A stretch of DNA of 64,000 nt from Vibrio qingdaonensis (GCF_026191675.1 NZ_JAKRRY010000010.1:62001-126000), one strand, 5' to 3'. Positions 1 to 10,779 are shown, counted from the first letter of the stretch. The notes: generated by a model from the letters alone, not told the origin. Made by a program: numbers and translations.

Positions 1-20
1 TAAATCACGGAGAGTAATGA

Positions 21-1751
21 GTGGATGCAGATTCAATTAACAGCCTGTTTTTGACTGGAGCAGTACTTGTCGCATTAAGTGTGCTGTTTAGTCAGGTATC
101 CGCAAAGCTGGGCGTACCGATCCTAGTGATGTTTTTAGGTGTCGGTATGTTGGCGGGAGAGGATGGTCCTGGGGGCATTTACTTCGATGATTATTCCATT
201 ACTTATTTAGTGAGTAACTTAGCATTAGCGGTTATTTTGCTTGATGGCGGCATGCGCACCCGCGTTGCCAGCTTTAGAGTGGCTTTTTGGCCTTCAATCA
301 CCATGGCAACGCTGGGCGTTGCTTGCACCACAACCTTGACCGGTTTGATGGCTATGTGGCTGTTTGACTTAGAGTTGCTGCAAGGCATTTTGGTGGGGGC
401 CATTGTCGGCTCTACCGACGCCGCCGCTGTATTTTCTTTATTAAAAGGACGCCAACTCAATGAGCGTGTTGGCGCAACACTAGAAATTGAATCCGGAACT
501 AACGATCCCATGGCGGTATTTTTAACCGTCACGCTTATTGCTGTGCTTGGTAGCTCAGGCATGGATTTGGGCGCGGCCTTCCTTATCAAAAGTTTTCTGA
601 TGCAATTTGGTATTGGGATTATTGTTGGTTTAGCGGGGGGCTGGTTACTGTGGAAGCTTGTTAACCGTACGCAATTGCACGAAGGGTTATATTCAATACT
701 GGTGATTAGTGGTGGTGTGGCGTTACTGGCATTAGCCAATCACCTTGGTGGCAGTGGTATTTTGTCCATCTATCTTGTCGGGCTATTGCTGGGCAATAAG
801 CCGACACGTTCACGTCACTCAATACTTAGTGTACTGGATGGTATGACTTGGTTAAGTCAGATTGTGATGTTTGTGGTGTTGGGTCTATTGGTAACCCCAT
901 CGAGCTTGGTCGACATTATGGTGCCGGGCTTTGCTTTAGCCTTTGGTATGATTTTCTTTGCGCGACCGATATCGGTTTGGCTAGGTTTATCTCTATTTAA
1001 GAGTTTCGGCGCTCGTGAAAAATGGTTTATTTCTTGGATTGGTTTACGTGGTGCGGTTCCCATCATTTTGGCTGTGTATCCGATGATGGCAGGTTTACCT
1101 AATGCTCAGCTCTATTTCAATATTGCTTTCTTTGTCGTATTGGTGTCACTGGTGGTGCAAGGTGGCACATTAATGAAAGCGGCAGCGTTAGCCAAAGTGG
1201 AACTCCCTCCTAAACCAGAACCTATCTCTCGCTCTGGCGTGGAAATTTTTCCGGCTAGTGAATGGGAGATGTTCATTTACAAGCTGAAGCCAGAAAAATG
1301 GTGTGTCGGTGAGCCGCTACGTAAATTAAAAATGCCAGAAGGAACTCGAATTGCCGCATTGTTCCGAGATAATCAGCTGCTGCATCCATCGGGCAGTACC
1401 GAGTTGCGAGCGAGTGATACTTTATGTGTATTAGCGCAAGATCAAAATTTAGATGCATTGAGTCTATTGTTTAGTGAAGCGCCAGAAGATGAAAGCCTTG
1501 CTCGGTTCTTTGGTGATTTTTTCCTTGATGCCACCGCGAAGCTGTCTGATGTGTCGACATTTTATGGGTTTGAATTCGAGGATATCGATGCGGATATGAC
1601 GCTAAAAACGTTAGTTGAAAAAGAACTAGGTACTCAGCCCGTTTTGGGGGATAGCTTTGAGTGGCATGGACTGCAATGGGTGGTTGCTGCCATAGACGAA
1701 AATGAAGTGACGAAATTAGGACTTTGTTTGCCAGACGCACCTGACGAGTAG
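21..1751 (+). CDS. nhaP2: K+/H+ antiporter NhaP2 (CPA1 family)
   Basis: Predicted inner-membrane antiporter exchanging K+ (or Na+) for protons, for ion and pH homeostasis. The 576 residues read as about 12 hydrophobic helices (roughly 1-390) followed by a soluble tail: an RCK_C-like domain (about 405-490) and a CorC/HlyC-type transporter-associated domain (about 495-575), the usual NhaP2/CvrA layout. The GTG start at 21 has a GGAGAG ribosome site 7 nt upstream. The N-terminal helix carries the family-like motif [17 protein letters not shown]. The gene is convergent with the response regulator downstream and shares a terminator with it. Family assignment is firm; ion preference is inferred from the family. 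Confidence 0.93.
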   Translation: MDADSINSLFLTGAVLVALSVLFSQVSAKLGVPILVMFLGVGMLAGEDGPGGIYFDDYSITYLVSNLALAVILLDGGMRTRVASFRVAFWPSITMATLGVACTTTLTGLMAMWLFDLELLQGILVGAIVGSTDAAAVFSLLKGRQLNERVGATLEIESGTNDPMAVFLTVTLIAVLGSSGMDLGAAFLIKSFLMQFGIGIIVGLAGGWLLWKLVNRTQLHEGLYSILVISGGVALLALANHLGGSGILSIYLVGLLLGNKPTRSRHSILSVLDGMTWLSQIVMFVVLGLLVTPSSLVDIMVPGFALAFGMIFFARPISVWLGLSLFKSFGAREKWFISWIGLRGAVPIILAVYPMMAGLPNAQLYFNIAFFVVLVSLVVQGGTLMKAAALAKVELPPKPEPISRSGVEIFPASEWEMFIYKLKPEKWCVGEPLRKLKMPEGTRIAALFRDNQLLHPSGSTELRASDTLCVLAQDQNLDALSLLFSEAPEDESLARFFGDFFLDATAKLSDVSTFYGFEFEDIDADMTLKTLVEKELGTQPVLGDSFEWHGLQWVVAAIDENEVTKLGLCLPDAPDE

Positions 1752-1811
1752 CGGTATTGTTTGAGTATCACTCTCGCACCTAAAACAAACGCTGGTGGAT
1801 GACGTGTAAAG

Positions 1812-1850
1812 GGCCCCGACAAATCGATAATGATTGGTCGGGGCTTTTTT
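1812..1850. terminator. bidirectional intrinsic terminator
   Basis: Stem GCCCCGAC / GTCGGGGC with a loop of about 16 nt and a following T-run, between the convergent nhaP2 and regulator genes. The T-run touches the stop codon of the regulator. Confidence 0.85.
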
Positions 1851-2478
1851 ATTCGCTCGCCTCATTGAGTAAAATGACGGCTTGGGTTCGATTCTTTACG
1901 CCAAGCTTTCTGAAAATTGCCGTCATATGCGCTTTTATGGTGGCCTCTGAAACATTCAAATCATAGGCGATTTGTTTATTAAGCAAACCGTCTGACAGCA
2001 TGCCCAACACCTTGTATTGTTGCGGTGTTAGTGTCGCAATTTTCTCTGCGAGGTCACTATAAGTCGCGTCATCAGACATTAGCTCGATAGGAAAATAGGG
2101 TTCACCGTCAAGTACTTGATTTAGAGCGCCGATGAGGACTTTCATATCGCTTGATTTAGGGATGAACCCAAACGCCCCATGCATTTTTACTTGCGAGACG
2201 ATACTGGCTTCTTCGCTTGCTGAAATGACCACTATGGGGATGTCCGGGTGGTCGGCTCTAAGCTGAATTAGCCCTGACATGCCATTTGCGCCAGGCATTT
2301 TTAAGTCGAGTAAAATGAGATCCGGCTCTTCGCTTTTTTCAAGTAAGCCAAGTAGAGAAGACAATGAATCCGCTTCTAGCAGGTTGGCACCACTTATCGC
2401 CATATGCACTGATTGGAAAAGTGCATTTCTAAACAGCGGATGATCGTCAGCGATAATGATGGTGTACGTCGGTTCCAT
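1849..2478 (-). CDS. LuxR/NarL-type response regulator (orphan)
   Basis: Two-component response regulator of 209 residues. The receiver domain (about 5-120) shows the acidic pair D11-D12, the phospho-acceptor D58 in the LILLDLKMPG stretch, S86 and K108. A GerE/LuxR-type helix-turn-helix (about 145-205) has the usual NKQIAYDLNVSEATIKAH pattern. No histidine kinase lies next to it, so its partner is unknown. It sits 99 bp downstream of dsbD on the same strand, and a promoter could lie in that gap. V. cholerae has a similar neighbour order (from memory). Target genes cannot be told from the sequence. Confidence 0.88.
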   Translation of the reverse strand: MEPTYTIIIADDHPLFRNALFQSVHMAISGANLLEADSLSSLLGLLEKSEEPDLILLDLKMPGANGMSGLIQLRADHPDIPIVVISASEEASIVSQVKMHGAFGFIPKSSDMKVLIGALNQVLDGEPYFPIELMSDDATYSDLAEKIATLTPQQYKVLGMLSDGLLNKQIAYDLNVSEATIKAHMTAIFRKLGVKNRTQAVILLNEASE

Positions 2479-2577
2479 GTCATCTCAACTTTTTAATAAA
2501 ATGTTAATACTATTATTGATTCTCTTGCGCCAGCAAACAATTAGCTCAATGCAAAACTCTGATGAGAATCGAGTTTT

Positions 2578-4368
2578 TTACTGAGTTAATTGGTTTTTTC
2601 TCAAGTGTTGCAAGAAATCTTCAGCTGGCACAAACCCTGTCAACCTTGCATTGGGTTGCGCTTGCCCTTGAGCGTCCCAAAATTCAATGGTCGGCAACCC
2701 TAAAACATTCATGGCTTTGAGCAGTTCAATATCTTGGGGTTGGTTTTTGGTGACATCCGCTTGCAGTAGCACAAAGTTATCTAATACCGACTCTACGGCA
2801 GGATCGTGGAAGGTGTACTTTTCAAACTCTTTACACGCGACGCACCAATCAGCATAGAAATCGAGCATGACAGGTTTGCCCGCTAGTTTTGCTTGTTCGA
2901 GTGCTTGATTGAGCTCGTTGATATTATTGACGCGCGTAAAGGTAATTTGTGCTTCATTCTGAACCGTGTCACCAAACCAATATTGCAAGGTGGGTTGAGC
3001 GGAGGCGAAGAGGCCAAGGATTGCAATAATGCCAACAAAGCTTTGCTTCCAACCACCAAACGTTAGCGAGTTTTTCTGATGGTATAGCCAGCCAAAGCCG
3101 ATCACACCTAAACTAGACCATAGTATGGTTGCCCACAGCTCCGGTAGAATTCGTTCAAGTAAGAAAATCGGAGCAGCGAGTAAGACAAACCCAAACAACA
3201 CTTTAACGCGGTCCATCCATCCGCCCGCTTTAGGTAGCAGTTTATTACCAAACACGGCAGCTGCGATCAGCGGAATACCCATTCCTAGTGCCAGCGCATA
3301 GAGAGCGACGCCACCAATTAGAAGATCACCACTTTGTGCGACGTAAAGTAAAGCGCCTGACAGAGGGGCGGTTGTGCACGGTGAGCAGACGAGCCCTGAG
3401 ATGGCGCCCATTAAGAACACACCGAGTAAATTGCCTCCCTGCTGTTGATTACTCAGGCCGTTTAACCAAGTTTGAACTTTCGATGGTAATTGTATGGTAT
3501 ACAGGCCGAACATCGAGAGTGCGAGCGCGATAAAGAGCACACTAAGACCAATTAGGACATAAGGGTGTTGCATCGCGGCTTGAAATTGCATGCCAGCCGA
3601 AGCGACGACTAAGCCAAGCAAGGTATAGGTAAGCGCCATGCCTTGAACGTAGACAAAAGAAAGGCCGAGCGCTTGTTTTTGAGTACGTTTCCCTCCACCT
3701 AAGACAATACTGGTTAGTATCGGATACATAGGGAGCACGCAGGGCGTAAACGCGAGCCCAACACCGAGTAATAAAAACAGCGCTGGCGTCCACCAGACCT
3801 GTGAGAGTTTGCTGGTTAGGTCATTGTCTAATGCTGGCGCAGATATTGCGGACTCTGCGGGTGTCTTATTGATGACTTGAGTTGAGTTTGTTGCTGTAGC
3901 AGCATCATCGAAAGTAAATGGGGCAATATCAATGATACGAGTTTCCGGAGGGTAACAAAAGCCAGCTTTGGCACAACCTTGGTATTGAACAATCAGTTTG
4001 CCATCGGGTTGGTATGATTCCAGCGGCACCTGAATAAATAGCGGTTCAGTGTAAATGTTAACCTTGCCAAAAAACTCATCTTGGTAGGGCGTGCCATCTT
4101 CCATTTCAATGGTGCCAATAGTGATGTTATCACCACTGATCAGGATTCTATCTTGGTATAGGTAATAGTCGTCTTTGACCTGCCAGTCGATAAAAACACG
4201 TTGTCCTTGCTGATAATAATTAAGTGGAAATGCCTCATCTACCGGAACAAAGGTATTGTTTGATTTAGGTGTAAAGGCTAAATCGGAACCTTGTCCAAAT
4301 TGTGCAAAGCTTGACCATGAGAAGGTCATAAGAGAGAGCAATACGAGCTTAACGAATATTCTTATCAT
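2578..4368 (-). CDS. dsbD: thiol:disulfide interchange protein DsbD
   Basis: Inner-membrane reductase that carries electrons from cytoplasmic thioredoxin to periplasmic DsbC, DsbG and cytochrome c maturation proteins. The 596-residue protein has a signal peptide (about 1-22), an N-terminal periplasmic domain with the Cys pair in [11 protein letters not shown], an eight-helix membrane domain (about 190-455) with Cys in [10 protein letters not shown] and [10 protein letters not shown], and a C-terminal thioredoxin-like domain with CVAC near residue 509. All three redox cysteine pairs are present. The ATG at 4368 begins directly at the signal peptide but has no obvious Shine-Dalgarno sequence. 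Confidence 0.96.
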   Translation of the reverse strand: MIRIFVKLVLLSLMTFSWSSFAQFGQGSDLAFTPKSNNTFVPVDEAFPLNYYQQGQRVFIDWQVKDDYYLYQDRILISGDNITIGTIEMEDGTPYQDEFFGKVNIYTEPLFIQVPLESYQPDGKLIVQYQGCAKAGFCYPPETRIIDIAPFTFDDAATATNSTQVINKTPAESAISAPALDNDLTSKLSQVWWTPALFLLLGVGLAFTPCVLPMYPILTSIVLGGGKRTQKQALGLSFVYVQGMALTYTLLGLVVASAGMQFQAAMQHPYVLIGLSVLFIALALSMFGLYTIQLPSKVQTWLNGLSNQQQGGNLLGVFLMGAISGLVCSPCTTAPLSGALLYVAQSGDLLIGGVALYALALGMGIPLIAAAVFGNKLLPKAGGWMDRVKVLFGFVLLAAPIFLLERILPELWATILWSSLGVIGFGWLYHQKNSLTFGGWKQSFVGIIAILGLFASAQPTLQYWFGDTVQNEAQITFTRVNNINELNQALEQAKLAGKPVMLDFYADWCVACKEFEKYTFHDPAVESVLDNFVLLQADVTKNQPQDIELLKAMNVLGLPTIEFWDAQGQAQPNARLTGFVPAEDFLQHLRKNQLTQ

Positions 4369-4465
4369 AAGGCGTTACTTGTGAGTTCACGTTTGAGTTA
4401 TCGAAAATTACTGAAAGTTATCTTAACCTAAGACAGGCAGATAGGAAGTTTTGTTTCAAGCAAGG

Positions 4466-4500
4466 ATAAAAAAAGAGCAACGTAATGCGTTGCTCTTTTA
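4466..4500 (-). terminator. intrinsic terminator after dcuA
   Basis: On the minus strand, a perfect stem AAAAGAGCAACG / CGTTGCTCTTTT with a short loop and a T-run follows the dcuA stop codon. Confidence 0.9.
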
Positions 4501-4523
4501 AATGGAGGTAATGTCGGGAGTGC

Positions 4524-5834
4524 TTAGCCGATGAGTAGACCACCAAAAGCAAACCCAAGCGCGACAGCGGTACTAATCGTTGCGACACCTGGGATGAAAA
4601 ACGGGTGGTTAAATACGTATTGACCAATACGTGTAGAGCCCGTGTCATCCATTTCTACCGCAGCCAGCAGCGTAGGGTAGGTTGGCAATACAAATAGTGC
4701 GCTCACCGCAGCAAAAGAAGCCACAGCGGTAAGTGGAGCAACACCAATCGCGAGTGCTGCTGGCATCAACGCGACGGTTGTTGCACCTTGAGAGTAAAGC
4801 AGCATCGAAGCAAAGAATAAGACTAGCGCTAGCATCCATGGGTAGTCTTGTAATAAGGCCCCTGCAAAGTCTTTAATTTCATCGACATGGGCATTGACGA
4901 ATGTTGAACCTAACCACGCAACACCTAACACACAAACACACGCCGTCATACCGGAGCGGAATGTCGCCGCCGCAGGAATTTGCGAAGCATCGATCTTAGT
5001 AAATAACGTGATAGCGCCAGCGGCAGCCAACATGATGGTCATAATTGCTTCATTACGACCTAGTGCTGGATTTTCAATCAAACCTACTGAGCCGGAGATA
5101 GCCGCGGCATAACAAACCACAAATATGATGGCGGCTAAGAAAATATAGGTAGCCGTCTTTGCTGTCGGCAGAATATCGCGCTTTTGGGTCGTGTTGAGCT
5201 TAATCAGACCTTGAGCAAGGCGCTCTTGATAAACCGGATCATCTTTCAGTTCACTGCCCATGAAGTTGGCAACAAACGCACCGACCATACAGGCGATGAA
5301 CGTTGTTGGGATACAAACCGCGAGCAGGGTTAGGTAATCGACGCCCATTGGTGCCAGCATGGCGGCAAATGCTACGACTGCGGCAGAGATCGGTGAAGCG
5401 GTGATGGCGATTTGCGACGCAACAACAGCAATTGACAGCGGGCGAGAAGGACGAACACCTTGGCCTTTTGCTACCTCAGCGATAACTGGCAATGTAGAGA
5501 AAGCGGTGTGACCCGTACCCGCGAGCAGTGTCATGAGGAAGGTGACGATGGGAGCGTAAAAGGTAATACGCTCGGGGTGTTTTCGTAAGAAGTTTTCTGC
5601 AATTTGTACTAACCAGTCCATACCGCCGGCCACTTGCATCGCCGCGATTGCGGTAATAACAGACATGATGATCAAGATAACATCAACGGGGATGTATGAT
5701 TGGCTTGTAGGGACACCTAAAATGAGAGAAAGAGCGATGACACCAGCGCCCCCTGCTAAACCAATACCAATACCGCCGATACGTGCGCCCAAATAAATGA
5801 ACAGTAGTACGACGGCGAGTTCTATAGCAACCAT
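4524..5834 (-). CDS. dcuA: anaerobic C4-dicarboxylate transporter DcuA
   Basis: Inner-membrane exchanger or uptake carrier for aspartate, fumarate, malate and succinate. The protein is 436 residues of nearly continuous hydrophobic helices, close to E. coli DcuA (433). I chose the ATG at 5834 (MVAIELAVVLLFIYLGAR) over an upstream in-frame start at 5876 because a GAGGAA ribosome site lies 7-8 nt before it and the family begins exactly at MVAIEL or similar. It follows aspA on the same strand. AspA makes fumarate from aspartate, so the two genes form one functional unit, though an intrinsic terminator separates them. Confidence 0.95.
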   Translation of the reverse strand: MVAIELAVVLLFIYLGARIGGIGIGLAGGAGVIALSLILGVPTSQSYIPVDVILIIMSVITAIAAMQVAGGMDWLVQIAENFLRKHPERITFYAPIVTFLMTLLAGTGHTAFSTLPVIAEVAKGQGVRPSRPLSIAVVASQIAITASPISAAVVAFAAMLAPMGVDYLTLLAVCIPTTFIACMVGAFVANFMGSELKDDPVYQERLAQGLIKLNTTQKRDILPTAKTATYIFLAAIIFVVCYAAAISGSVGLIENPALGRNEAIMTIMLAAAGAITLFTKIDASQIPAAATFRSGMTACVCVLGVAWLGSTFVNAHVDEIKDFAGALLQDYPWMLALVLFFASMLLYSQGATTVALMPAALAIGVAPLTAVASFAAVSALFVLPTYPTLLAAVEMDDTGSTRIGQYVFNHPFFIPGVATISTAVALGFAFGGLLIG

Positions 5835-5949
5835 AGTAATTCCTCGAGTTATCGTTCGCTTAATCAATCCCAACAAGCATAGGCGGAAAGCGAACGGTTG
5901 TTTTGCGTTAAATCTGCATTGTTGAATGCGATGTGTTCGTAATAACCAG

Positions 5950-5977
5950 TAAAAAGGCCCCCTATAGGGAGCCTTAA
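5950..5977 (-). terminator. intrinsic terminator between aspA and dcuA
   Basis: On the minus strand, AAGGCTCCC-TATA-GGGGGCCTT followed by TTTTT lies just beyond the aspA stop. Read-through may still feed dcuA. Confidence 0.8.
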
Positions 5978-5984
5978 GTAAACG

Positions 5985-7436
5985 TTATTCGTAGCGCTTG
6001 GCTTTATACTGAGGTTTCATCAGGTTGTCTACCGAGAAAATATCATCAAGCTCTTCTTCCGATAGAAGACCACGCTCAAGTACCACTTCTTTAACACTTT
6101 TACCGGTTTCTGCGCAGATTTTTCCGACGATATCGCCCTCGTGGTGACCGATGTAAGGGTTCAGATACGTTACGATACCAATTGAGTTATACACATAACT
6201 TTCACAGACTTCTTTATTCACCGTGATGCCATCAACACACTTGTCTCGTAAGTTTACACAGGCATTTTTTAGGATCTCTAAGGATTCAAACATGCTCTGT
6301 GCAATGACTGGTTCCATCACGTTGAGTTGCAGTTGTCCACCTTCAGCAGCAAACGAAATGGTATTGTCATTACCAAGGACTTTAAAGCACACTTGGTTTA
6401 CCACCTCTGGAACAACTGGGTTTACTTTTGCTGGCATGATTGATGAACCAGCCTGCAGCTCTGGTAGGTTTAACTCGTTTAAGCCTGAGCGAGGGCCAGA
6501 AGAGAGCAGGCGAAGGTCATTACAGATTTTAGATAGCTTAACAGCTAAGCGTTTTAGGGCGCTGTGCGTCATTACGTAGGCACCACAGTCTGACGTTGCT
6601 TCAATCAAATCTTCTGCAGGTACACACTCAAGTCCGGTAACGCTGGATAGGTGCTTAACGGCTAATTCCTGATAACCCGGTGCTGCGTTAAGACCAGTAC
6701 CAATTGCGGTTGCGCCCAGGTTAACCTCGAGCAAAAGCTTAGAGGTATAGTCAAGATTTTTAATTTCTTCGTTAAGCGTTACCGCCCAGGCGTGGAACTC
6801 TTGGCCCACCGTCATCGGCACAGCATCTTGTAGTTGAGTACGGCCCATTTTTAAGATACCAGAGAACTCTTGGCTCTTAGATTCGAATGCCCCTTTTAGG
6901 TATTCGATTGAGTCCATGAGTTTTTTCACGCTGTTGAAGACCGCGATACGGAAGCCCGTTGGGTAGGCGCAGTTGGTTGACTGACTTTTGTTTACGTGGT
7001 CGTTAGGGTTAATGAACTCGTATTGGCCTTTTTCTTTGCCCATTAATTCAAGGGCAACGTTAGCAATCACTTCATTAGTGTTCATGTTAACCGATGTACC
7101 CGCACCACCTTGGAAAACATCCGACGGGAATTGGTCCATGCATTTACCTGTTTCTAAGATCACATCACAGGCTTGAATAATGTACTGCGCCACATCTTTA
7201 GGTAAGACGCCTAGCTCACGGTTAGCCAGCGTTGCTGCCTTTTTCGTCATTACCATGCCGCGCACAAAATCAGGCACATCAGAGATAGTGGCATTGGAGA
7301 TATTGAAGTTTTCAATCGCGCGTAGAGTATGAATGCCGTAATAAGCATCCGCTGGAACATGACGTTGACCTAATAGATCTTCTTCGATGCGAGTGGCTTT
7401 AGCCGCTGTGTTTGGAGCGAGGGTGGAAGTAGCCAT
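5985..7436 (-). CDS. aspA: aspartate ammonia-lyase (aspartase)
   Basis: Cytoplasmic enzyme converting L-aspartate to fumarate plus ammonia, supplying fumarate for anaerobic respiration. It is 483 residues of the fumarase/aspartase superfamily. The signature [19 protein letters not shown], which includes the mobile catalytic loop, is present, as are the earlier conserved regions [14 protein letters not shown] and TNCAYPTG. The length matches E. coli AspA (478). It lies upstream of dcuA and in the same window as frdABCD, which reduces the fumarate it makes. A possible FNR site lies about 200 bp upstream. Confidence 0.97.
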   Translation of the reverse strand: MATSTLAPNTAAKATRIEEDLLGQRHVPADAYYGIHTLRAIENFNISNATISDVPDFVRGMVMTKKAATLANRELGVLPKDVAQYIIQACDVILETGKCMDQFPSDVFQGGAGTSVNMNTNEVIANVALELMGKEKGQYEFINPNDHVNKSQSTNCAYPTGFRIAVFNSVKKLMDSIEYLKGAFESKSQEFSGILKMGRTQLQDAVPMTVGQEFHAWAVTLNEEIKNLDYTSKLLLEVNLGATAIGTGLNAAPGYQELAVKHLSSVTGLECVPAEDLIEATSDCGAYVMTHSALKRLAVKLSKICNDLRLLSSGPRSGLNELNLPELQAGSSIMPAKVNPVVPEVVNQVCFKVLGNDNTISFAAEGGQLQLNVMEPVIAQSMFESLEILKNACVNLRDKCVDGITVNKEVCESYVYNSIGIVTYLNPYIGHHEGDIVGKICAETGKSVKEVVLERGLLSEEELDDIFSVDNLMKPQYKAKRYE

Positions 7437-7784
7437 ACTTGGATCCTTAGATAATTGTTCTGCTTAGATTACAGGGTCTTTGCCATATCTGTTTTAAAGA
7501 ATCCATTCGCCAGAATAATTGGCTGGTTATTACGTCCTGATTTATAGGAAACATATTACTCAAAGTGGCACATAAAAATAGTAGCTGGATCACCTTTTTA
7601 ACCTAATTATTGCAGAAATCTTATCGATTGATGTGGGATGAGATGCGCATCAAATAATTATTTACCTACGCTTGGGTACATACCTTGTAAAACTATTTCT
7701 TTGGCAATACTAAGCAATGTGAGCGAATTATTTGTGGTTTGCTTCAATGTGGGCGTAAACTGACAGCAAACCAAGGAGGACACA
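7437..7784. other. divergent intergenic region aspA / fxsA
   Basis: A 348-bp AT-rich gap without a credible ORF between two divergent genes. It should hold both promoters. It contains one FNR-like palindrome (annotated separately) and the strong fxsA ribosome site AAGGAGGA at 7773-7780. I see no RNA gene or clear terminator. Confidence 0.7.
7640..7653. promoter_or_regulatory. candidate FNR site upstream of aspA
   Basis: GAGAT-GCGC-ATCAA matches 8 of 10 defined bases of the FNR consensus TTGAT-N4-ATCAA and lies about 200 bp before the aspA start. Anaerobic control of aspA would fit its role. The match is imperfect and the transcription start is unknown, so this is tentative. Confidence 0.35.
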
Positions 7785-8303
7785 GTGTTTCCGATATTAT
7801 TATTACTCTTTATTTGTGTGCCAATTATTGAAATTGGCTTGTTTATTCAAGTGGGTGGCTTCTTAGGGCTATGGCCGACCATTGGCTTAGTTTTAATCAC
7901 GGCTTTTGTTGGGGCGACATTAGTTCGTAGCCAAGGGCTACAAACGTTGATGTCGGTACAAACGCGCCTTCAGAAAGGTGAGATGCCAGCCCAGCAAATC
8001 GTGGAAGGCGTTATGCTTGCTGTGTCTGGTGTGCTGTTACTGACGCCAGGCTTCATGACGGATGCGATGGGAATGTTGGTGTTATTACCCGCCCCTCGTG
8101 CGGCCATTGCAAAATACTTGATGAGCAAAGTAGTGGTTAACACCATGCAAGGCGGTTTCCATCAAGGTCACGGTTCCCAAGGTGGCTTTCAGTCCCACGA
8201 TCCGTTTCAGCGCGGTCCATTTGATGGTCAAGGGCAAGATAGCAATACGTTTGAAGGTGAATTCGAACGCAAAGATGACAACGATAGAAACAAGTTGAAC
8301 TGA
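7785..8303 (+). CDS. fxsA: FxsA family membrane protein
   Basis: Small cytoplasmic-membrane protein. E. coli FxsA was named for relieving F-plasmid exclusion of phage T7 when overproduced; its normal role is unknown. The 172 residues have hydrophobic segments near 1-45 and 75-105, with the family pattern PIIEIGLFIQVGG near the start and LLTPGFMTDAMG in the middle, then a polar tail rich in G, Q, F and H. The GTG start at 7785 follows a strong AAGGAGGA site, 4 nt upstream. A small gene starts 6 bp downstream and is probably co-transcribed. Confidence 0.9.
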   Translation: MFPILLLLFICVPIIEIGLFIQVGGFLGLWPTIGLVLITAFVGATLVRSQGLQTLMSVQTRLQKGEMPAQQIVEGVMLAVSGVLLLTPGFMTDAMGMLVLLPAPRAAIAKYLMSKVVVNTMQGGFHQGHGSQGGFQSHDPFQRGPFDGQGQDSNTFEGEFERKDDNDRNKLN

Positions 8304-8309
8304 CCGCTT

Positions 8310-8858
8310 ATGTTAACTCGCTTTAAGCTGACTCGGCGACGTTGGAACAACGTTTTAATGATCGCCATTATTCTCTTTATGGGAGTGATGGCGGCACCAA
8401 CGCTTATTAAGCAGTACCTTATCTCGCCGCAACCCCAGGCGTCCTCTCAAGAGCCGTCCTCTCAAGGGCAATGGTTGCCAGGGATGATTTTAAATCCTAA
8501 CGATCGCGTCATCGAAATAAACGCGGCGGGGCTACAGCTCTATTTAGAGGGTGGGTCATCCTCGCTGGAGCAAGCTCAGTGGCTTGCTATCCCTGAGCGC
8601 TTTAATGACCAGGCGAATCAGTTGGTACTTAACTGGCAAGGGATCCGTGGCACGGTTGTTGATGAGCCTACTTTACAGCGCCTGAAACCTGCCCTTGAAA
8701 ACCCAGTCACCATTGAAGTGTGGTATCAAGAAGCAGAGGAACCACAACGAGTTACGGCTTATCGACTGGATCAGTTTTGGTTAATGACTACGTATCAGCA
8801 AGAATGGGTCGCGGTAAGCTTTGATGAAGGTGATCTTCTACCACTTTACGCGAAGTAA
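8310..8858 (+). CDS. membrane-anchored protein of unknown function
   Basis: I do not recognise this 182-residue protein. A basic N-terminus (LTRFKLTRRRWNN) is followed by one hydrophobic helix (about 15-33) and a Q/S-rich linker (about 40-55). The remaining 125 residues are soluble and probably periplasmic: a type II signal-anchor layout. There are no cysteines or obvious catalytic motifs. It starts 6 bp after fxsA with no clear ribosome site, suggesting translational coupling, and ends 46 bp before fpg. An operon with fxsA is inferred from spacing. Confidence 0.75.
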   Translation: MLTRFKLTRRRWNNVLMIAIILFMGVMAAPTLIKQYLISPQPQASSQEPSSQGQWLPGMILNPNDRVIEINAAGLQLYLEGGSSSLEQAQWLAIPERFNDQANQLVLNWQGIRGTVVDEPTLQRLKPALENPVTIEVWYQEAEEPQRVTAYRLDQFWLMTTYQQEWVAVSFDEGDLLPLYAK

Positions 8859-8904
8859 TAGCATGCGACGTAATAGCGAACAACAGAAATAAATAGAGGA
8901 ATTT

Positions 8905-9717
8905 ATGCCTGAGTTGCCAGAAGTAGAGGTTTCCCGCCTTGGTATTAGTCCGCATCTACTGAATCAAACTATTCAAGAAATCGTTGTTCGCAAGCGTCAG
9001 TTGCGCTGGATGATCCCGGAGGATATTCACCAGTTACATGGTGAAGCGATTTTAAATATTCGCCGTCGAGCCAAGTATTTGTTGATTGATACCGCGAAAG
9101 GTAGCGCCATTATTCATTTGGGGATGTCGGGGAGCTTACGAGTACTCGCTCATCCCCCATCTCCAGAAAAACATGATCACGTCGATTTAGTATTAAGCAA
9201 TGGTAAAGTCATGCGTTATAACGATCCTCGTCGTTTTGGCGCATGGTTATGGTGCGCGCCTGGCGAGTCTCATGAGCTTTTGGACAATTGCGGACCAGAG
9301 CCACTAACCGATGATTTTTCTGCGCAGTGGATGATGGAGCGGGCTAAAAATAAGCGTGTGGCTGTGAAGACGTTTATCATGACCAATGCCAATGTGGTCG
9401 GTGTTGGTAATATTTATGCCAGTGAATCTTTGTTTAGCGCGGGTATCCATCCATTAACGGCGACTCATCGCTTGAAAATGTCCGATTGGCAACGACTTGT
9501 CAAAGAGATAAAAGCGATATTAGCCCAAGCCATTGCACAAGGTGGTACCACTCTAAAAGATTTCTCCCAAACAGACGGTAAGCCTGGGTACTTTGCTCAA
9601 GAGTTACTGGTTTATGGTCGTGCTGGTGAGCCTTGCAAGCGGTGTGGCGAGGAGATTAAAGAGCAAAAGATAGGTCAGAGAAACACCTTCTATTGTGAGC
9701 TCTGTCAGCCAGAGTGA
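8905..9717 (+). CDS. mutM: formamidopyrimidine-DNA glycosylase (Fpg/MutM)
   Basis: Base-excision repair enzyme that removes 8-oxoguanine and formamidopyrimidines and nicks the abasic site. The 270-residue protein starts PELPEVE after Met, giving the catalytic Pro and Glu of the family. The helix-two-turn-helix region [15 protein letters not shown] and a C-terminal four-cysteine zinc finger (CKRCG...CELCQ) are intact. A GAGGAA site lies just upstream of the ATG. In E. coli mutM follows rpmB-rpmG; here it is about 5 kb away from rpmBG, with the lipid A/slmA/coaBC/radC genes in between. Confidence 0.97.
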   Translation: MPELPEVEVSRLGISPHLLNQTIQEIVVRKRQLRWMIPEDIHQLHGEAILNIRRRAKYLLIDTAKGSAIIHLGMSGSLRVLAHPPSPEKHDHVDLVLSNGKVMRYNDPRRFGAWLWCAPGESHELLDNCGPEPLTDDFSAQWMMERAKNKRVAVKTFIMTNANVVGVGNIYASESLFSAGIHPLTATHRLKMSDWQRLVKEIKAILAQAIAQGGTTLKDFSQTDGKPGYFAQELLVYGRAGEPCKRCGEEIKEQKIGQRNTFYCELCQPE

Positions 9718-9781
9718 TGATGTGTGATATAGGGTGCCGAGAGGACTTGAACGCATGAGTATTTGATAAGACGAGACAAAT

Positions 9782-9821
9782 AAAAAAGGGCTTACCGTTG
9801 ATGACGGCAAGCCCTTTTTTG
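9782..9821. terminator. bidirectional intrinsic terminator
   Basis: AAAAAAGGGCTTACCGT and ACGGCAAGCCCTTTTTT form a long stem with flanking A- and T-runs between convergent fpg and the acyltransferase gene. Confidence 0.9.
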
Positions 9822-10772
9822 TTATTGGTAGATCCTAGAACCGTCTCTTTGGGTTTCCAGGAGATACAAATTCCACATGTATTGCTCTGGCCTTTCTTTA
9901 AGTAGATCTTCGATCGCCTTATTCATGGCGCGAGCATCTGATTCTTCATCACCTGTAGGGAAGCCTTCAATCGCCGGAAGGATGTGAACTTCATACTGGC
10001 TGGTTTTGTCGTTATAGGCGGGTAATACTGGCACTACTTTCGCTCGCGATAGCCGAGACATTTTACCAAAGCCTTTTAGCGTCGCTTTCTCTGTTGCAAA
10101 GAAAGGAACAAAAACCGAGTTTTGAGGACCATGGTCTTCGTCAGGCAGCCAATAGCCAATGTAGCCATCCTTGATAGAACGCACGAACGGTTTAACGCCA
10201 GCACTACGCGCAAAGATTCTTCCGCCATACTGCATGCGCTGTACGTGCATGAGCCAGTCGCCAATAGGGTTATTTTGTGGCTTCATAATGGTGGTGACTT
10301 TATGCCCTTGAGCAGCCAGCATGACAGCAGGGTAATCAACGGCCCACGCGTGTGGTGCCAATATGATGACGTTTTCTCCGGCATCAAGAAGGGGCAGTAA
10401 ATTTTCTTCGCCGATCATCACACCACGACTTTGATTATGCTTAGTCGAACGCACCAAGAACTCAGAGTAACCCAATAAGTATTGCGCAGCCTTGGCAAAG
10501 GTTTCATCCACAATCGCTTGGATTTCTTGCTGCGACTTTTCTGGAAAGCACTTCTCTAGGTTAATACGGGCACGGCGTATGACTCGACCGTTCTTTTTAA
10601 CAATGAATGTGGATAAGTAGCGAGCGAAGCGGTCGCGAGGTTTAGCCGGAATAAACGCCAGCAACGCCGCGAGCAGGACCCCTAACCATGTTCCCCAATG
10701 TTTAGGGTGTAGGAAAGACCATTGAAAACGCGGGTCATAGAGGTGCTTCTCAGTATTATTTTGGTTGCTCAT
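9822..10772 (-). CDS. lipid A secondary acyltransferase, LpxN/LpxM-type
   Basis: Inner-membrane enzyme of the LpxL/LpxM family that adds a secondary acyl chain to lipid A from acyl-ACP. The 316 residues contain an N-terminal hydrophobic segment and the catalytic H-x4-D motif in APHAWAVDYPA. The ATG at 10772 (MSNQNNTEK) has GGGGTG just upstream; an upstream in-frame extension to 10883 overlaps the preceding gene and is rejected. It starts 7 bp after a second acyltransferase. In V. cholerae (from memory) the equivalent pair is LpxL and LpxN, the latter adding 3-hydroxylaurate needed for the glycine modification behind polymyxin resistance. Chain specificity here is inference. Confidence 0.88.
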   Translation of the reverse strand: MSNQNNTEKHLYDPRFQWSFLHPKHWGTWLGVLLAALLAFIPAKPRDRFARYLSTFIVKKNGRVIRRARINLEKCFPEKSQQEIQAIVDETFAKAAQYLLGYSEFLVRSTKHNQSRGVMIGEENLLPLLDAGENVIILAPHAWAVDYPAVMLAAQGHKVTTIMKPQNNPIGDWLMHVQRMQYGGRIFARSAGVKPFVRSIKDGYIGYWLPDEDHGPQNSVFVPFFATEKATLKGFGKMSRLSRAKVVPVLPAYNDKTSQYEVHILPAIEGFPTGDEESDARAMNKAIEDLLKERPEQYMWNLYLLETQRDGSRIYQ

Positions 10773-10779
10773 AGCACCC

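Noticed and set aside
203..739. 178-codon minus-strand ORF inside nhaP2
   Set aside because: Antisense shadow; nhaP2 motifs and the ribosome site support the plus strand.
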